Positions 7,234 through 13,842 of a DNA stretch of 64,000 bases are shown here, piece by piece. How positions within the stretch are numbered: the stretch's first letter is position 1; the number at the start of each line of letters is the position of its first letter. Location of the stretch: positions 1 to 64,000 of IMG/VR virus record IMGVR_UViG_3300018080_000128; one strand, written 5' to 3'. The translations under genes were made by a program, and so were the position numbers. Below the pieces are notes generated by a model, which was not told the DNA's origin, did no database searches, and was given only the letters and a program-made list of their open reading frames with translations. The stretch comes from a virus.

Positions 7234-7505
7234 CAGTCACACCCCCCTGGGAGACACGTAGACTCCCCGTCTGTATCCACACAGCATTTCCAGTCCGCCC
7301 CGTCGGCGCTCCAGACATCACTGCAATCCATGACCTCGTCCCAGTCGCCATCGGCGTTGCATATCTCCACCGAGTTCCCAGCGCACCTAGTCACTTCTGC
7401 CTCGCACCCCTCGCCGCAAGAGGTAAGGACAAGCACAAGGAACCCAAAGCACGTGGCGATGGCCATTAGCGCAAAAAAGGACAACACACCGTTATCAATT
7501 CTCAT
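7233..7505 (-). CDS. Cys-rich lipoprotein (90 aa)
   Basis: Starts with a hydrophobic signal (VLSFFALMAIATCFGFL) that ends in a lipobox-like LTSC, then a Cys-rich domain with the pattern C-x-GNSVEICNADGDWDEV-x-DC. Such 'C..G..V..C..DG.W....C' domains are common in outer-membrane lipoproteins of Myxococcota and other delta-type bacteria, a possible hint at the host. I chose the start at 7505 because GGGAGG lies six bases upstream. It may be a surface protein in the infected cell (superinfection exclusion) or a spanin-like lysis factor; neither is shown. Confidence 0.6.
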   Translation of the reverse strand: MRIDNGVLSFFALMAIATCFGFLVLVLTSCGEGCEAEVTRCAGNSVEICNADGDWDEVMDCSDVWSADGADWKCCVDTDGESTCLPGGCD

Positions 7506-7749
7506 CTTCATCCTCCCATACTCCAAGGTTCACATAGGCGCTTCTCCCGCCCAGCTTCCTGGCCACCTCTGTGCGCTCACATTCAGAGCAGCGAATATCA
7601 ACATGATAGACATCTCTCTCTGTCGAGAAAGCGCCCGACTCGGATCTCCTAGCTTGAATATCCTCGGATCCGCATGGACAGACGAGCTTAAACTGAGATG
7701 GGCGCGGGCCTCGACGAACGTTAACAATTCGTATCCTGTCTTCGGTCAC
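7495..7749 (-). CDS. Zinc-ribbon protein (84 aa)
   Basis: Contains VCPCGSEDI and, about 30 residues on, IRCSECERT, giving two cysteine pairs of a probable zinc ribbon. It starts with GTG at 7749, with GAGGAGGG upstream. The palindrome 7762-7777 lies directly before the ribosome-binding site. It overlaps the lipoprotein start by 11 nt. The function is unknown. Confidence 0.6.
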   Translation of the reverse strand: MTEDRIRIVNVRRGPRPSQFKLVCPCGSEDIQARRSESGAFSTERDVYHVDIRCSECERTEVARKLGGRSAYVNLGVWEDEDEN

Positions 7750-7761
7750 CTAGCCCTCCTC

Positions 7762-7777
7762 GCGAACTCAAGTTCGC
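7762..7777. promoter_or_regulatory. Gene-junction palindrome copy 2
   Basis: GCGAACTCAAGTTCGC. The stop codon of the methyltransferase gene is the central TGA of the palindrome on the minus strand. The next ribosome-binding site starts one base after it, and the next start codon is 12 nt away. Confidence 0.8.
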
Positions 7778-8373
7778 TGTGATAAAGCTCGCAAACCAGA
7801 CCGTATATCAAGCGGGGATTTCTCCTCGATGAAATCGAATACATCCTTGCCGTCGAGTTCCAAGCCTGTCTGATCCCATCCCTCGCATTTGCTGCGAGCG
7901 AAAAGCTCAAGCCTCGGAACATCACCATAGAGCTGGACAATCCGATCTCTGACGGACTCCGGCTTCTCAGAATGCTTGCCGACAGGATCCATGACAACTG
8001 AATGAACACCCGCCGAAACGCGAGGCACCTTGCCGCGCAGCCCAAGCAGCACAAACTCAGCGCAGGCTCTTGTTGTATTTCCCATCCCCCAAAAAAGCGT
8101 CTTGGCTTTCTTGTTGGTCTTCACCCACGTGAAGGCTATGTTCTTGTACTTGAAGCCATATGACCGCATCAAATCGATAGCTTCCGGCATCAGAGGACTC
8201 GTGGCCCATAAGAAGAGCGCACAATTCTCCGCAGCGAGATCCCTTATTCTCATCTGCGAAAGATCTCTCATGCTCATAGTGCTGTATTTATAATCAACGC
8301 CGCGCTTGCCTGCGCTCGCCTTGTCCGAATATGACCACGGGAAGTCCGCGAGAATAACATTATATTTAGACAC
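7768..8373 (-). CDS. MT-A70-family N6-adenine methyltransferase (201 aa)
   Basis: Transfers methyl from S-adenosylmethionine to adenine N6 in DNA. Motif IV is seen as ILADFPWSY at residues 7-15 (DFPW in place of the usual DPPW), followed by LFLWATSPLMPEA and a KHSEKPESV motif near residue 132, as in phage MT-A70 enzymes. Phages use such enzymes to hide their DNA from restriction. There is no restriction endonuclease nearby, so it is an orphan. It starts with GTG at 8373, after GCAGGGTTGA. Confidence 0.85.
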   Translation of the reverse strand: MSKYNVILADFPWSYSDKASAGKRGVDYKYSTMSMRDLSQMRIRDLAAENCALFLWATSPLMPEAIDLMRSYGFKYKNIAFTWVKTNKKAKTLFWGMGNTTRACAEFVLLGLRGKVPRVSAGVHSVVMDPVGKHSEKPESVRDRIVQLYGDVPRLELFARSKCEGWDQTGLELDGKDVFDFIEEKSPLDIRSGLRALSQRT

Positions 8374-8431
8374 TCAACCCTGCTTTCAATATTCAACTTG
8401 GAAACACTCTACCAGAGACACCTCTTGATTG

Positions 8432-8671
8432 CTAGCTTGAGCCCTTTGGCTGCTGCGGAGTCTCCGGAAGCTCCATCTTCGTGTAGCCGTACTCTTTAAT
8501 CAGCTCCGCCCCTTTTTTGGAATCATACTGAAACGCCCATTCTTTCCCGAATACCGCGAACATTCGATCCCTTGTCTCGTCCCCGGTCCCCTCTATCTCG
8601 ACGTACCTGCCACGATTCTCGGTGCCCATACCAAAAGTAAAAATGTATTTGTCTCTCTTCAGAAAATTCAT
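8432..8671 (-). CDS. Conserved small phage protein (79 aa)
   Basis: Begins MNFLKRDKYIFTFGMG and continues with a pattern R-YVEIEG-x-RDRMFAVFG-x-W-FQY. Small proteins with an N-terminal FTFG motif and such a 'RE..F..FG..W.F.Y' tail occur in many phages; the function is unknown. The start at 8671 is preceded by a GAAAGG site. Starting at 8695 would overlap the previous gene by 11 nt. Confidence 0.55.
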   Translation of the reverse strand: MNFLKRDKYIFTFGMGTENRGRYVEIEGTGDETRDRMFAVFGKEWAFQYDSKKGAELIKEYGYTKMELPETPQQPKGSS

Positions 8672-8684
8672 AACTTCAAACCTT

Positions 8685-9137
8685 TCAACCCTCATGCTTG
8701 TCCCAACACGCATTACACAACTGATTAATGGCTCCCCTTGCCCTGTCGCCGATCCATCTTGAAACCCCGCCTGGTCTGCCCAAGAGCCTCCTGAGCAGCC
8801 TCCCTCGTATATCCTCAGCAACCCTGTTGCCGCAACCAGGACAGCCCCAGGAAAGCTCGCCCCCTTCGCCAATCGGCACAAACTGATAATCGACACGAAC
8901 GCATGGGCCGTCCCAGCCGAAAGGCCACCGAACCTTGATTATCCCCGTTACCTTGGGAGAGCGACCTGCCAGAGATGCTATCCCCGGCTTCTTCTTGTTC
9001 TTGACCATGGCCTTAGAAAGACGAAGCTCTATCTCTCGAACCCTCTCAAGGGCATTTTCTTTCTCAGCAGCCGGGGTGTCTGGGTGATCTATCAAGCGCT
9101 CCAGGTCCGCGAGCAAAGCCTTTTTATCAAAACTCAT
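8685..9137 (-). CDS. Unknown protein with two zinc-knuckle-like cysteine pairs (150 aa)
   Basis: The first 40 residues (ALLADLERLIDHPDTPAAE...) look like a short helical DUF2786-type segment. The second half has CPGCG and LCNACW as a likely zinc site, with a basic stretch GRLLRRLLGRPGG between. No family name can be given with confidence. A promoter-like sequence lies at 9236-9264. Confidence 0.5.
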   Translation of the reverse strand: MSFDKKALLADLERLIDHPDTPAAEKENALERVREIELRLSKAMVKNKKKPGIASLAGRSPKVTGIIKVRWPFGWDGPCVRVDYQFVPIGEGGELSWGCPGCGNRVAEDIRGRLLRRLLGRPGGVSRWIGDRARGAINQLCNACWDKHEG

Positions 9138-9235
9138 TCAGAAACCTTCCATCAACTTGCCTCAGCTACCAACATGGCCCAATCTTTGAGCCCCTCTTAC
9201 ACGCTAGCTTTTGGGTTTTCAAATCAGCCAAGCGG

Positions 9236-9264
9236 ACGTTAGAGCCTGCTTACTGCTTTGTCAA
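9236..9264 (-). promoter_or_regulatory. Sigma70-like promoter (minus)
   Basis: TTGACA (9264-9259), 17-nt spacer, TAACGT (9241-9236). It would start a transcript about 90 nt before the 8685-9137 gene. The -10 match is weak. Confidence 0.45.
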
Positions 9265-9410
9265 CCCATATATTGTTACCCTGGGGTATTCGCTTCTTCT
9301 TGGCTTTGGAAAGGAAAGAATTTTTAGGTGGAGAACAATATGCGCGATCATTTTTTGCGTGTCAATACCCTAAATTCAAATTCGTATTTCACCCGTGATT
9401 CCACATACAT

Positions 9411-9483
9411 AGGTCACTTTTTGACCTGCGAACTTAAGTTCGTTTGCCCAAAAAGGGGCTAAAACCTGCGAACTTAAGTTCGC
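9411..9483. promoter_or_regulatory. Operator-like cluster: AGGTCA inverted repeat plus two junction palindromes
   Basis: AGGTCA (9411-9416) and TGACCT (9422-9427) flank CTTTT, and the first palindrome GCGAACTTAAGTTCGT starts at 9428. A second copy, GCGAACTTAAGTTCGC, starts at 9468. Both palindromes sit in the same 18-nt repeat CCTGCGAACTTAAGTTCG, 40 bp apart. The cluster lies 48 nt upstream of the plus promoter at 9531. Confidence 0.6.
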
Positions 9484-9530
9484 GGCTTACATTTTTTCAA
9501 AACAGGGCCGCGATCCTCCCTGTTGGACAG

Positions 9531-9558
9531 TTGACAAACCCATGCTATGCGTTATTTT
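9531..9558 (+). promoter_or_regulatory. Sigma70-like promoter (plus)
   Basis: TTGACA (9531-9536), 16-nt spacer, TATTTT (9553-9558). It is 35 nt upstream of the proposed CTG start of the plus-strand gene 9593-9901. Confidence 0.6.
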
Positions 9559-9592
9559 TTAATAGAAACCAAGCCACCCAGGGAGAGGCAAA

Positions 9593-9901
9593 CTGGAAGA
9601 AGCAAACAAGCAAGAAGTCGCTCAGGAAATCTTCCGACAGTTCGGCGGAAACCGATCAATGGCAATGATCGGTGGTACTCCCATTGCCGACGGCAACACG
9701 CTCCGCATTCGCTTCAAAATGAGAGCGGCCAACAAGGCTAACCTTTTCAAGATAACGCTCAACTCAATGGACACTTATGACCTGGAATTCGGTCGAGTAC
9801 ACGGGATGAAATACAGGATCATCAAGGAGTACAACGGCATCTACGCCGATCAACTCCAAGAGATCTTCCGGCAAGATACCTGTCTAGCTCTTAACCTCTA
9901 A
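9593..9901 (+). CDS. Conserved phage protein, probable CTG start (102 aa)
   Basis: The frame upstream of the first ATG (9659) is clearly protein-coding: EVAQEIFRQFGGNR, then MIGGTPIADGNTLRIRF, then the conserved tail ITLNSMDTYDLEFGRVHG and NGIYADQLQEIF. This fits a widespread small phage family of unknown role. The frame is closed by TAG just upstream of 9570 with no ATG, GTG or TTG in the region, so initiation is probably at CTG 9593, after GGGAGAGG. It has its own plus-strand promoter. It converges with the next gene with no gap between the two stop codons (9901/9902). Confidence 0.65.
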   Translation: MEEANKQEVAQEIFRQFGGNRSMAMIGGTPIADGNTLRIRFKMRAANKANLFKITLNSMDTYDLEFGRVHGMKYRIIKEYNGIYADQLQEIFRQDTCLALNL

Positions 9902-10264
9902 TTAAGAAGTAACAATCGCTACGACAACGGCGCTCGCTGGGCTCGTGGTCCCCATTGTCCCGCCAGCCGTGACCACAGCAAACGAAAGATTACTGAAGTC
10001 CATGCCGCCCGGACAAACGATCTGGCGAACTTGGTTAGCAGGCACACGGAAGACGTGATCGGGAACCGTGGTCCCTATTGTGGGCGCCGCGTCGTCGTAT
10101 ATCTTCATGAACGAAGAAGACGAGTTTGCAGCATTATCCACCTCGATCATGTAGATGGTCCCAGATGTCCCGGTGACATCATTGTTGGCCGTTGCGCCTG
10201 CGCTGGTCTCCTTGATTAGATTGGATCCAACTGGAGAAACTTGGGTGCTTACACTCAGTGTCAT
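9902..10264 (-). CDS. Conserved phage structural-type protein (120 aa)
   Basis: A beta-rich sequence: MTLSVSTQVSPVGSNL, then GTIYMIEVDNAANSSSSF, KIYDDAAPTIGTTVPD, a RVPANQVRQIVCPGGM segment and SFAVVTAGGTMGTTSP. This is the pattern of small virion proteins found in many marine and gut phages ('...YDNT.APTVGTT.PD...'). The exact role is unknown; tail or capsid decoration is plausible. A GGAGC ribosome-binding site precedes the ATG. Confidence 0.6.
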   Translation of the reverse strand: MTLSVSTQVSPVGSNLIKETSAGATANNDVTGTSGTIYMIEVDNAANSSSSFMKIYDDAAPTIGTTVPDHVFRVPANQVRQIVCPGGMDFSNLSFAVVTAGGTMGTTSPASAVVVAIVTS

Positions 10265-10282
10265 TTAATAGCTCCTTGCTTC

Positions 10283-10552
10283 TTACATTATCCCAGTTAC
10301 GTCATAGTCGAAGCGATAACCACTGGCATTGCAACGCGCCCGCGCATACTCAAGACCCGCCTCATCACCAGACACGATAAACTTCCCCCTTTTAGTAGGG
10401 TGGTCATAAATCCTGTCTCCTCCAACACTATCAGCAAACGCACGTTTCACCCTCCCGTAGTTGTCAATTTTCCTGACCTTCTTGGGTGTCACAGTCCAAG
10501 TCTGCGTGCCTTCTATAAGCATCTCGATTTTTTCGATCAGCTTCCTCATCGC
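10283..10552 (-). CDS. Leader-bearing small protein MRKLIEKIE... (89 aa)
   Basis: Starts MRKLIEKIEMLIEGT, one of the recurrent leaders in this window. LIE|G in the leader fits the L/I-x-E cleavage rule of T4-type prohead proteases. The body (residues 16-89) has WTVTPKKVRKIDNYGRVKRA, then GKFIVSGDEAGLEYARARC, a small compact domain of unknown family. I chose the ATG at 10552, with GGGTGG upstream; a longer reading from 10756 is in the wrong frame style and overlaps the previous gene. Inferred role: an internal head protein carried into the cell. Confidence 0.55.
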   Translation of the reverse strand, partial: AMRKLIEKIEMLIEGTQTWTVTPKKVRKIDNYGRVKRAFADSVGGDRIYDHPTKRGKFIVSGDEAGLEYARARCNASGYRFDYDVTGIM

Positions 10553-10568
10553 AGTCACCACCCGGCGT

Positions 10569-10874
10569 CTATGAGTAGTCGTTAAAGATGACAGCTGCTC
10601 GCTTGAGGCACTTTTGTGCGTCCGCGTAGCATTGCTCGATTTCCTTCTTGTGCTTGTCGGACATCTCGGATTTGCCAAAGCTACCCTTAATGCCTTTGTA
10701 GGTCGCCGCAAGCTGGCGTGCCAACTTGATGGACGCAGTCCAGTTGTTTGCAGCAAAACCAGCTGCCTTGTTAGAGGTTACCTCTTCGAGTTCCCCTTTG
10801 TCAGCCTCGGGTTTTTGCTCCTCGGCGGACTTTTCGATTTTCATTCGGTCGATCATTTCTTGAATTGTGGTCAT
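10569..10874 (-). CDS. Leader-bearing protein MTTIQEMIDRM... (101 aa)
   Basis: The leader MTTIQEMID matches that of the neighbour at 10935-11207 (23 of 24 bases identical), although the bodies differ. The body is helical and charged, with EKSAEEQKPEADKGELEE and ARQLAATYKGIKGSFGKS. T4 internal proteins have the comparable leader MKTYQEFIAE, which sends them into the prohead and is removed by gp21. No enzymatic motif is seen. Inferred role: internal head protein. Confidence 0.55.
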   Translation of the reverse strand: MTTIQEMIDRMKIEKSAEEQKPEADKGELEEVTSNKAAGFAANNWTASIKLARQLAATYKGIKGSFGKSEMSDKHKKEIEQCYADAQKCLKRAAVIFNDYS

Positions 10875-10934
10875 TTTTTTGTTCTCCGATTGATAGCAAC
10901 TATTACCCTGACAACAACCTGGGCCTGGCTACGA

Positions 10935-11207
10935 CTAAACATCCCCTATCAAAACACCCTCGATCTCATCGATAATATGCTCGAACTCATCCTCTATCCT
11001 AGAGAGCGCCATGATAATGCGCTTGTTCTCTTCGGAAGTTAGACCAAAACGTTCTTTTTTCTTGAAAATCCCTACCTGGGTCTCAACCCAGCCCGTCTGC
11101 TTCTCGATAGCCTTGAGAAATGCTTTAGCCTGCTTCTTGCCGACCTCTTCCGCCGAAGAGAACTCTTCGAGGTTTCGCTTCTCGATCATTTCTTGAATGG
11201 TGGTCAT
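10935..11207 (-). CDS. Leader-bearing helical protein MTTIQEMIEKR... (90 aa)
   Basis: Leader MTTIQEMIEKRNLEE, then an all-helical charged body with AKAFLKAIEKQTGW and SRIEDEFEHIIDEIEG. SAEE follows the leader here as in the neighbour at 10569-10874, which points to leader duplication or shuffling. The start has GGAG upstream, and the gene ends 60 nt before the next. No enzymatic motif. Inferred role: internal head protein. Confidence 0.55.
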   Translation of the reverse strand: MTTIQEMIEKRNLEEFSSAEEVGKKQAKAFLKAIEKQTGWVETQVGIFKKKERFGLTSEENKRIIMALSRIEDEFEHIIDEIEGVLIGDV

Positions 11208-12005
11208 TTACTTTTTCTCCATATCAGCAGTGACGGAAATCTCCACGGGTATCCAGATCTCTGTCCGTCCCGATGGCCATTTGCGCCGGGTTGGGTCTAC
11301 GATAGCATCCCCGAGCTTAATCCCGGAGATGTTGACATCCTTCACGGTCCAATCGTTTCTCTCATCCCAACCGACTACTCGCCACACCCAATTGTCTTTC
11401 TTGGATAGCCACTTGTCGGCCTGGGATCCAATGCTACGCATGGCCTTCTTCGCAGCCGAAGAGAAAGCCTTCCGCAGGCCGTCTATGGCGGGCTTGTCCG
11501 TACCTGCAAGGTTGAAGTAATGGTTGGATGCAGCAGCCTCTACAGTGGCCCCTCCGCCGCCTCCACGACCCGGACGAAGAGTAATCACGAAGGTCGCCTT
11601 GCCGCCCTTGAATCGCTTCTTGGTAACGAGGACTTCCCCCTCATAACCGAGACGAATCTTAGGTTTGCCACCGGCCCATTTGGAACCGTCGGGAAGGATG
11701 CCTTTGGCGAAAAACGAAACACCGTTATTGCCCTCTTTAGACTCGGACAACTCAGACGCCTCAATCCCAGAGACAATCCCTTCAATTTGCTCGATCAAGT
11801 TCTTCATATGAGTGCTCTCTGTCTTCCCTGCGATTCCGCATGTGTGCTTTTCGCTGCTACAGATTTTCTTATAAATTGACGTGACGACCGCGTAAAACTT
11901 GTCCGGGTCGGATTTCTCCAGAGAATCACCGTACTCGTCCTTAACGATCTTCTTGGCCTTCTCCCATGTGACTTCGCCATCTTTACCGGCTATCCATTTT
12001 GGCAT
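11208..12005 (-). CDS. Two-part protein: PKWI/KFYAVVTSIYKK domain plus leader-like inner start (265 aa)
   Basis: Residues 1-50 (MPKWIAGKDGEVTWEKAKKI ... KFYAVVTSIYKKIC) form a short domain known from the ends of phage proteins. Residue 67 is a second Met: MKNLIEQIEGIVSGIEA, a leader of the recurrent type, with AGAGAG upstream at 11807. So the frame may make a 265-aa and a 199-aa product. The rest has SFFAKGILPDGSKWAGG and a Gly-rich loop with GRGGGGG (residues about 150), then WRVVGWDERNDW and ISGIKLGDAIVDP. The start ATG at 12005 has GGTGGG upstream. The second half resembles no family I can name. Confidence 0.5.
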   Translation of the reverse strand: MPKWIAGKDGEVTWEKAKKIVKDEYGDSLEKSDPDKFYAVVTSIYKKICSSEKHTCGIAGKTESTHMKNLIEQIEGIVSGIEASELSESKEGNNGVSFFAKGILPDGSKWAGGKPKIRLGYEGEVLVTKKRFKGGKATFVITLRPGRGGGGGATVEAAASNHYFNLAGTDKPAIDGLRKAFSSAAKKAMRSIGSQADKWLSKKDNWVWRVVGWDERNDWTVKDVNISGIKLGDAIVDPTRRKWPSGRTEIWIPVEISVTADMEKK

Positions 12006-12006
12006 C

Positions 12007-12729
12007 TTATTGCCCACCATCAACAATGTCCTTGTCCAGGAAAGCCCTGATTTTGTTTGGGTTCTCCACCTTCCAACCTGGAGAAAAAGACAAAAAGCCA
12101 TCAACATCCAAAGTGTCTCCGCGCATTAGTAGCTTCTTTCTCTTGTTAAAAAGCCACACAACATTTCTGGATGAATCGTTCAGATCGCTCATCCAGCGAG
12201 GCTTGGGCCTGTTTGCATAGAAATCGTTAAACTTCATAATCGCATCACGTATAGCAGAGGCACCACCGTGAGCGCAGGATACACTAAGGGCTTTGACCCA
12301 AGCCTCATAGTTCGACTTCCTGTACTCATCATCTTCTTTTTTCTTCTTCAATGCCCGCTCGGTAGTAATCTTGGCCTTGATCTTGTCAAGCTGTGACTTC
12401 TTAAGCTCACGAGGATACCCAAGAATCATATGCAGGTGATCCCCGCCGTAAGGAAGAATATCTCCCTCTTTCGTCTCAACCCAATATACATGCACAATCC
12501 TGCGACGGCACGACGCACAATTCATCGCATTGTCCCAATCACTCACTTTCTTAGAAACAAGACCATCCTCTTTCTTGCTCCAAACCTCATCCCACATCCA
12601 CTTCCACTCGTACGCGATGGCTTTGTTGCCGTTCGGCCCCTCGACAACCTTGGACTTGGCAGCTTTTTTGACCCAAGAAGGAATGACAGATTCATGAAGC
12701 TGTATATATCTCTCGATCAACTCACGCAT
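12007..12729 (-). CDS. Leader-bearing protein with CxxC motif (240 aa)
   Basis: Leader MRELIERYIQLHESV with LHE|S as possible cleavage site. It continues with SWVKKAAKSKVVEGPNG, then NCASCRRRIVHVYWV (CxxC), then GDHLHMILGYPRE and a charged helix around residues 120-150, and ends WLFNKRKKLLMRGDTLD. A single CxxC pair plus the GDHLH motif might bind zinc. No family is recognised. Start at 12729, with GAGAGG six bases upstream. It is followed 2 nt later by the next gene. Confidence 0.55.
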   Translation of the reverse strand: MRELIERYIQLHESVIPSWVKKAAKSKVVEGPNGNKAIAYEWKWMWDEVWSKKEDGLVSKKVSDWDNAMNCASCRRRIVHVYWVETKEGDILPYGGDHLHMILGYPRELKKSQLDKIKAKITTERALKKKKEDDEYRKSNYEAWVKALSVSCAHGGASAIRDAIMKFNDFYANRPKPRWMSDLNDSSRNVVWLFNKRKKLLMRGDTLDVDGFLSFSPGWKVENPNKIRAFLDKDIVDGGQ

Positions 12730-12817
12730 GATAACCTCTCTCAAATGGCAAAAAAACAACGCCCTTAAATAAATACCACACGAACAATACCATTGTCATT
12801 AAACGCGGAACAGGCAG

Positions 12818-13189
12818 CTAGATGGAAGAAATAACAGCTTTCATAACTTTACCAACAACGTGGCCAACATCCGTGAAGAATTTGCTAATCCGATCCTTCC
12901 GATCAGCCTCAAGCATCTGACGGATACACAGAATGTCATTCATGGACCATGGGCTCAAAAACGAAAGATCGGGGTTGCCACCGTCGGCCACCTCCATGAA
13001 TGCTTCGCGAGCCAGCTCGACGCCGCTCCATCCATTCCTGGAGACAGAGTCCATGATGACGTTAATGATCGCCAATTGCCACGGGCTCTTGGCCACCTCC
13101 CGAAGGTAGGCAATCGCTCCGTTCGCTGCCTCCGTATCCTTCACCCCTAACTTCTGATGGGTCGCCAATAGAATGTCGTGCATCGTCAC
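12818..13189 (-). CDS. Unknown protein (123 aa)
   Basis: Not recognised. Mostly helical: DTEAANGAIAYLREVAKSPW, FMEVADGGNPDLSFLSP, then a basic C-terminus with KFFTDVGHVVGKVMKAVISSI. I start it at GTG 13189, six bases after GGAGG. A short basic frame at 13062-13298 overlaps it and shares its upstream site. Confidence 0.5.
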   Translation of the reverse strand: MTMHDILLATHQKLGVKDTEAANGAIAYLREVAKSPWQLAIINVIMDSVSRNGWSGVELAREAFMEVADGGNPDLSFLSPWSMNDILCIRQMLEADRKDRISKFFTDVGHVVGKVMKAVISSI

Positions 13190-13298
13190 TGGGTGCCTCC
13201 ATCCATGTTTCCTGTGCTTCTAGCGCCCCCATCATCCTCCGAGCAGAGCGTTGCCGAGTTCGGAATGACTGATGGATTCTCCGTCGGACGTTCTTCAT
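13062..13298 (-). CDS. Possible overlapping basic small protein (78 aa)
   Basis: An ATG at 13298 follows GGGAGG with a five-base gap, the best ribosome-binding site in this stretch. The encoded sequence (MKNVRRRIHQSFRTRQRS...) is very basic at the N-terminus, then low in structure. It overlaps the gene at 12818-13189 by 128 nt, which is unusual. It could be a real short gene, a fossil or a decoy start; I cannot tell which from sequence alone. Confidence 0.3.
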   Translation of the reverse strand: MKNVRRRIHQSFRTRQRSARRMMGALEAQETWMEAPSDDARHSIGDPSEVRGEGYGGSERSDCLPSGGGQEPVAIGDH

Positions 13299-13331
13299 TG
13301 ATACCTCCCAGGAATCGCATAAAAGCCGCCC

Positions 13332-13347
13332 GCGAACTTGAGTTCGT
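13332..13347. promoter_or_regulatory. Gene-junction palindrome copy 3 (imperfect flanks)
   Basis: GCGAACTTGAGTTCGT. It touches the stop of the 13347-13577 gene and lies 33 nt before the start of the possible small gene at 13298. Confidence 0.7.
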
Positions 13348-13577
13348 CACGTGATCACTCCTATTCCAGGCGGAACCAGAGCAGAACCACCCGGAGCTTC
13401 CGTCACGGATACCTCTGCGTTAGCCACTATGTAGTCTATGATCGCCGCCGCCTCTTTGTTCAGAGCCGGAGCATCCTTCTCCACCCTGTAACTCTTCCCC
13501 CACGCCTCTTTGCGAGCAGCAGCTATGGCGCCAGCAAGACCAGTCCCCAATAAAGCGTCCCCTGCCTCAAGCGCCAT
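13347..13577 (-). CDS. Unknown small protein (76 aa)
   Basis: Not recognised. An Ala-rich helical protein (LAGAIAAARKEAWGKSY, AAAIIDYIVANAEVS) ending PGGSALVPPGIGVIT, a C-terminal tail that looks flexible. It overlaps the end of the gene before it by 11 nt. Its stop lies in the junction palindrome. Confidence 0.5.
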   Translation of the reverse strand: MALEAGDALLGTGLAGAIAAARKEAWGKSYRVEKDAPALNKEAAAIIDYIVANAEVSVTEAPGGSALVPPGIGVIT

Positions 13578-13842
13578 TTTCTGCCTCCTCGGACTTCAAT
13601 TGCAACAATTTCAAAGCGACGCTCATGACTTGAGCAACGGACCCGCCATGCTTCTTTGCAAGATCTTCCATCGCATTGAACGTTACCCTCGGAACGAGCA
13701 TCATCACAAGCTCGTCCATGTTCTCTGCCTGGACACTGCCAGCGGTAGACGGCTCTCTGCTCGCCGGAGCAGGCTTCTGGACCGGTCGAGCAACGGGCTC
13801 TTCTCTGCTATCAGCAGTGCATTCTACAGCCTTCATCGCCAT
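13567..13842 (-). CDS. Small protein with ribbon-helix-helix-like C-terminus (91 aa)
   Basis: A proline/alanine-rich N-terminus (residues 1-40) precedes VPRVTFNAMEDLAKKHGGSV and AQVMSVALKLLQLKSEE, a short strand-helix-helix pattern that may be a CopG-like DNA-binding domain. Its start overlaps the stop of the gene before it by one base (TAATG). The regulatory role is an inference. Confidence 0.4.
   Translation of the reverse strand: MAMKAVECTADSREEPVARPVQKPAPASREPSTAGSVQAENMDELVMMLVPRVTFNAMEDLAKKHGGSVAQVMSVALKLLQLKSEEAENGA

Larger units (their letters stand above)
9138..9592. other. Divergent intergenic region (455 nt) with promoters and operators
   Basis: No convincing large gene. It holds the minus promoter at 9236-9264, the inverted repeat AGGTCA-N5-TGACCT (9411-9427), two copies of the junction palindrome in a 40-bp repeat, and the plus promoter at 9531-9558. 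A 40-codon plus-strand frame at 9340-9462 has GGAG six bases before its ATG, but it has no recognisable product and crosses the palindrome, so I do not call it a gene. Confidence 0.6.

Noticed and set aside
9340-9462. 40-codon plus-strand frame with GGAG before its ATG
   Set aside because: No recognisable product; it runs through the operator cluster, so a chance start is more likely.
10614-11042. 142-codon plus-strand frame opposite the leader-bearing genes
   Set aside because: Antisense of two clear minus-strand genes with good ribosome-binding sites; its sequence has no recognised domain.
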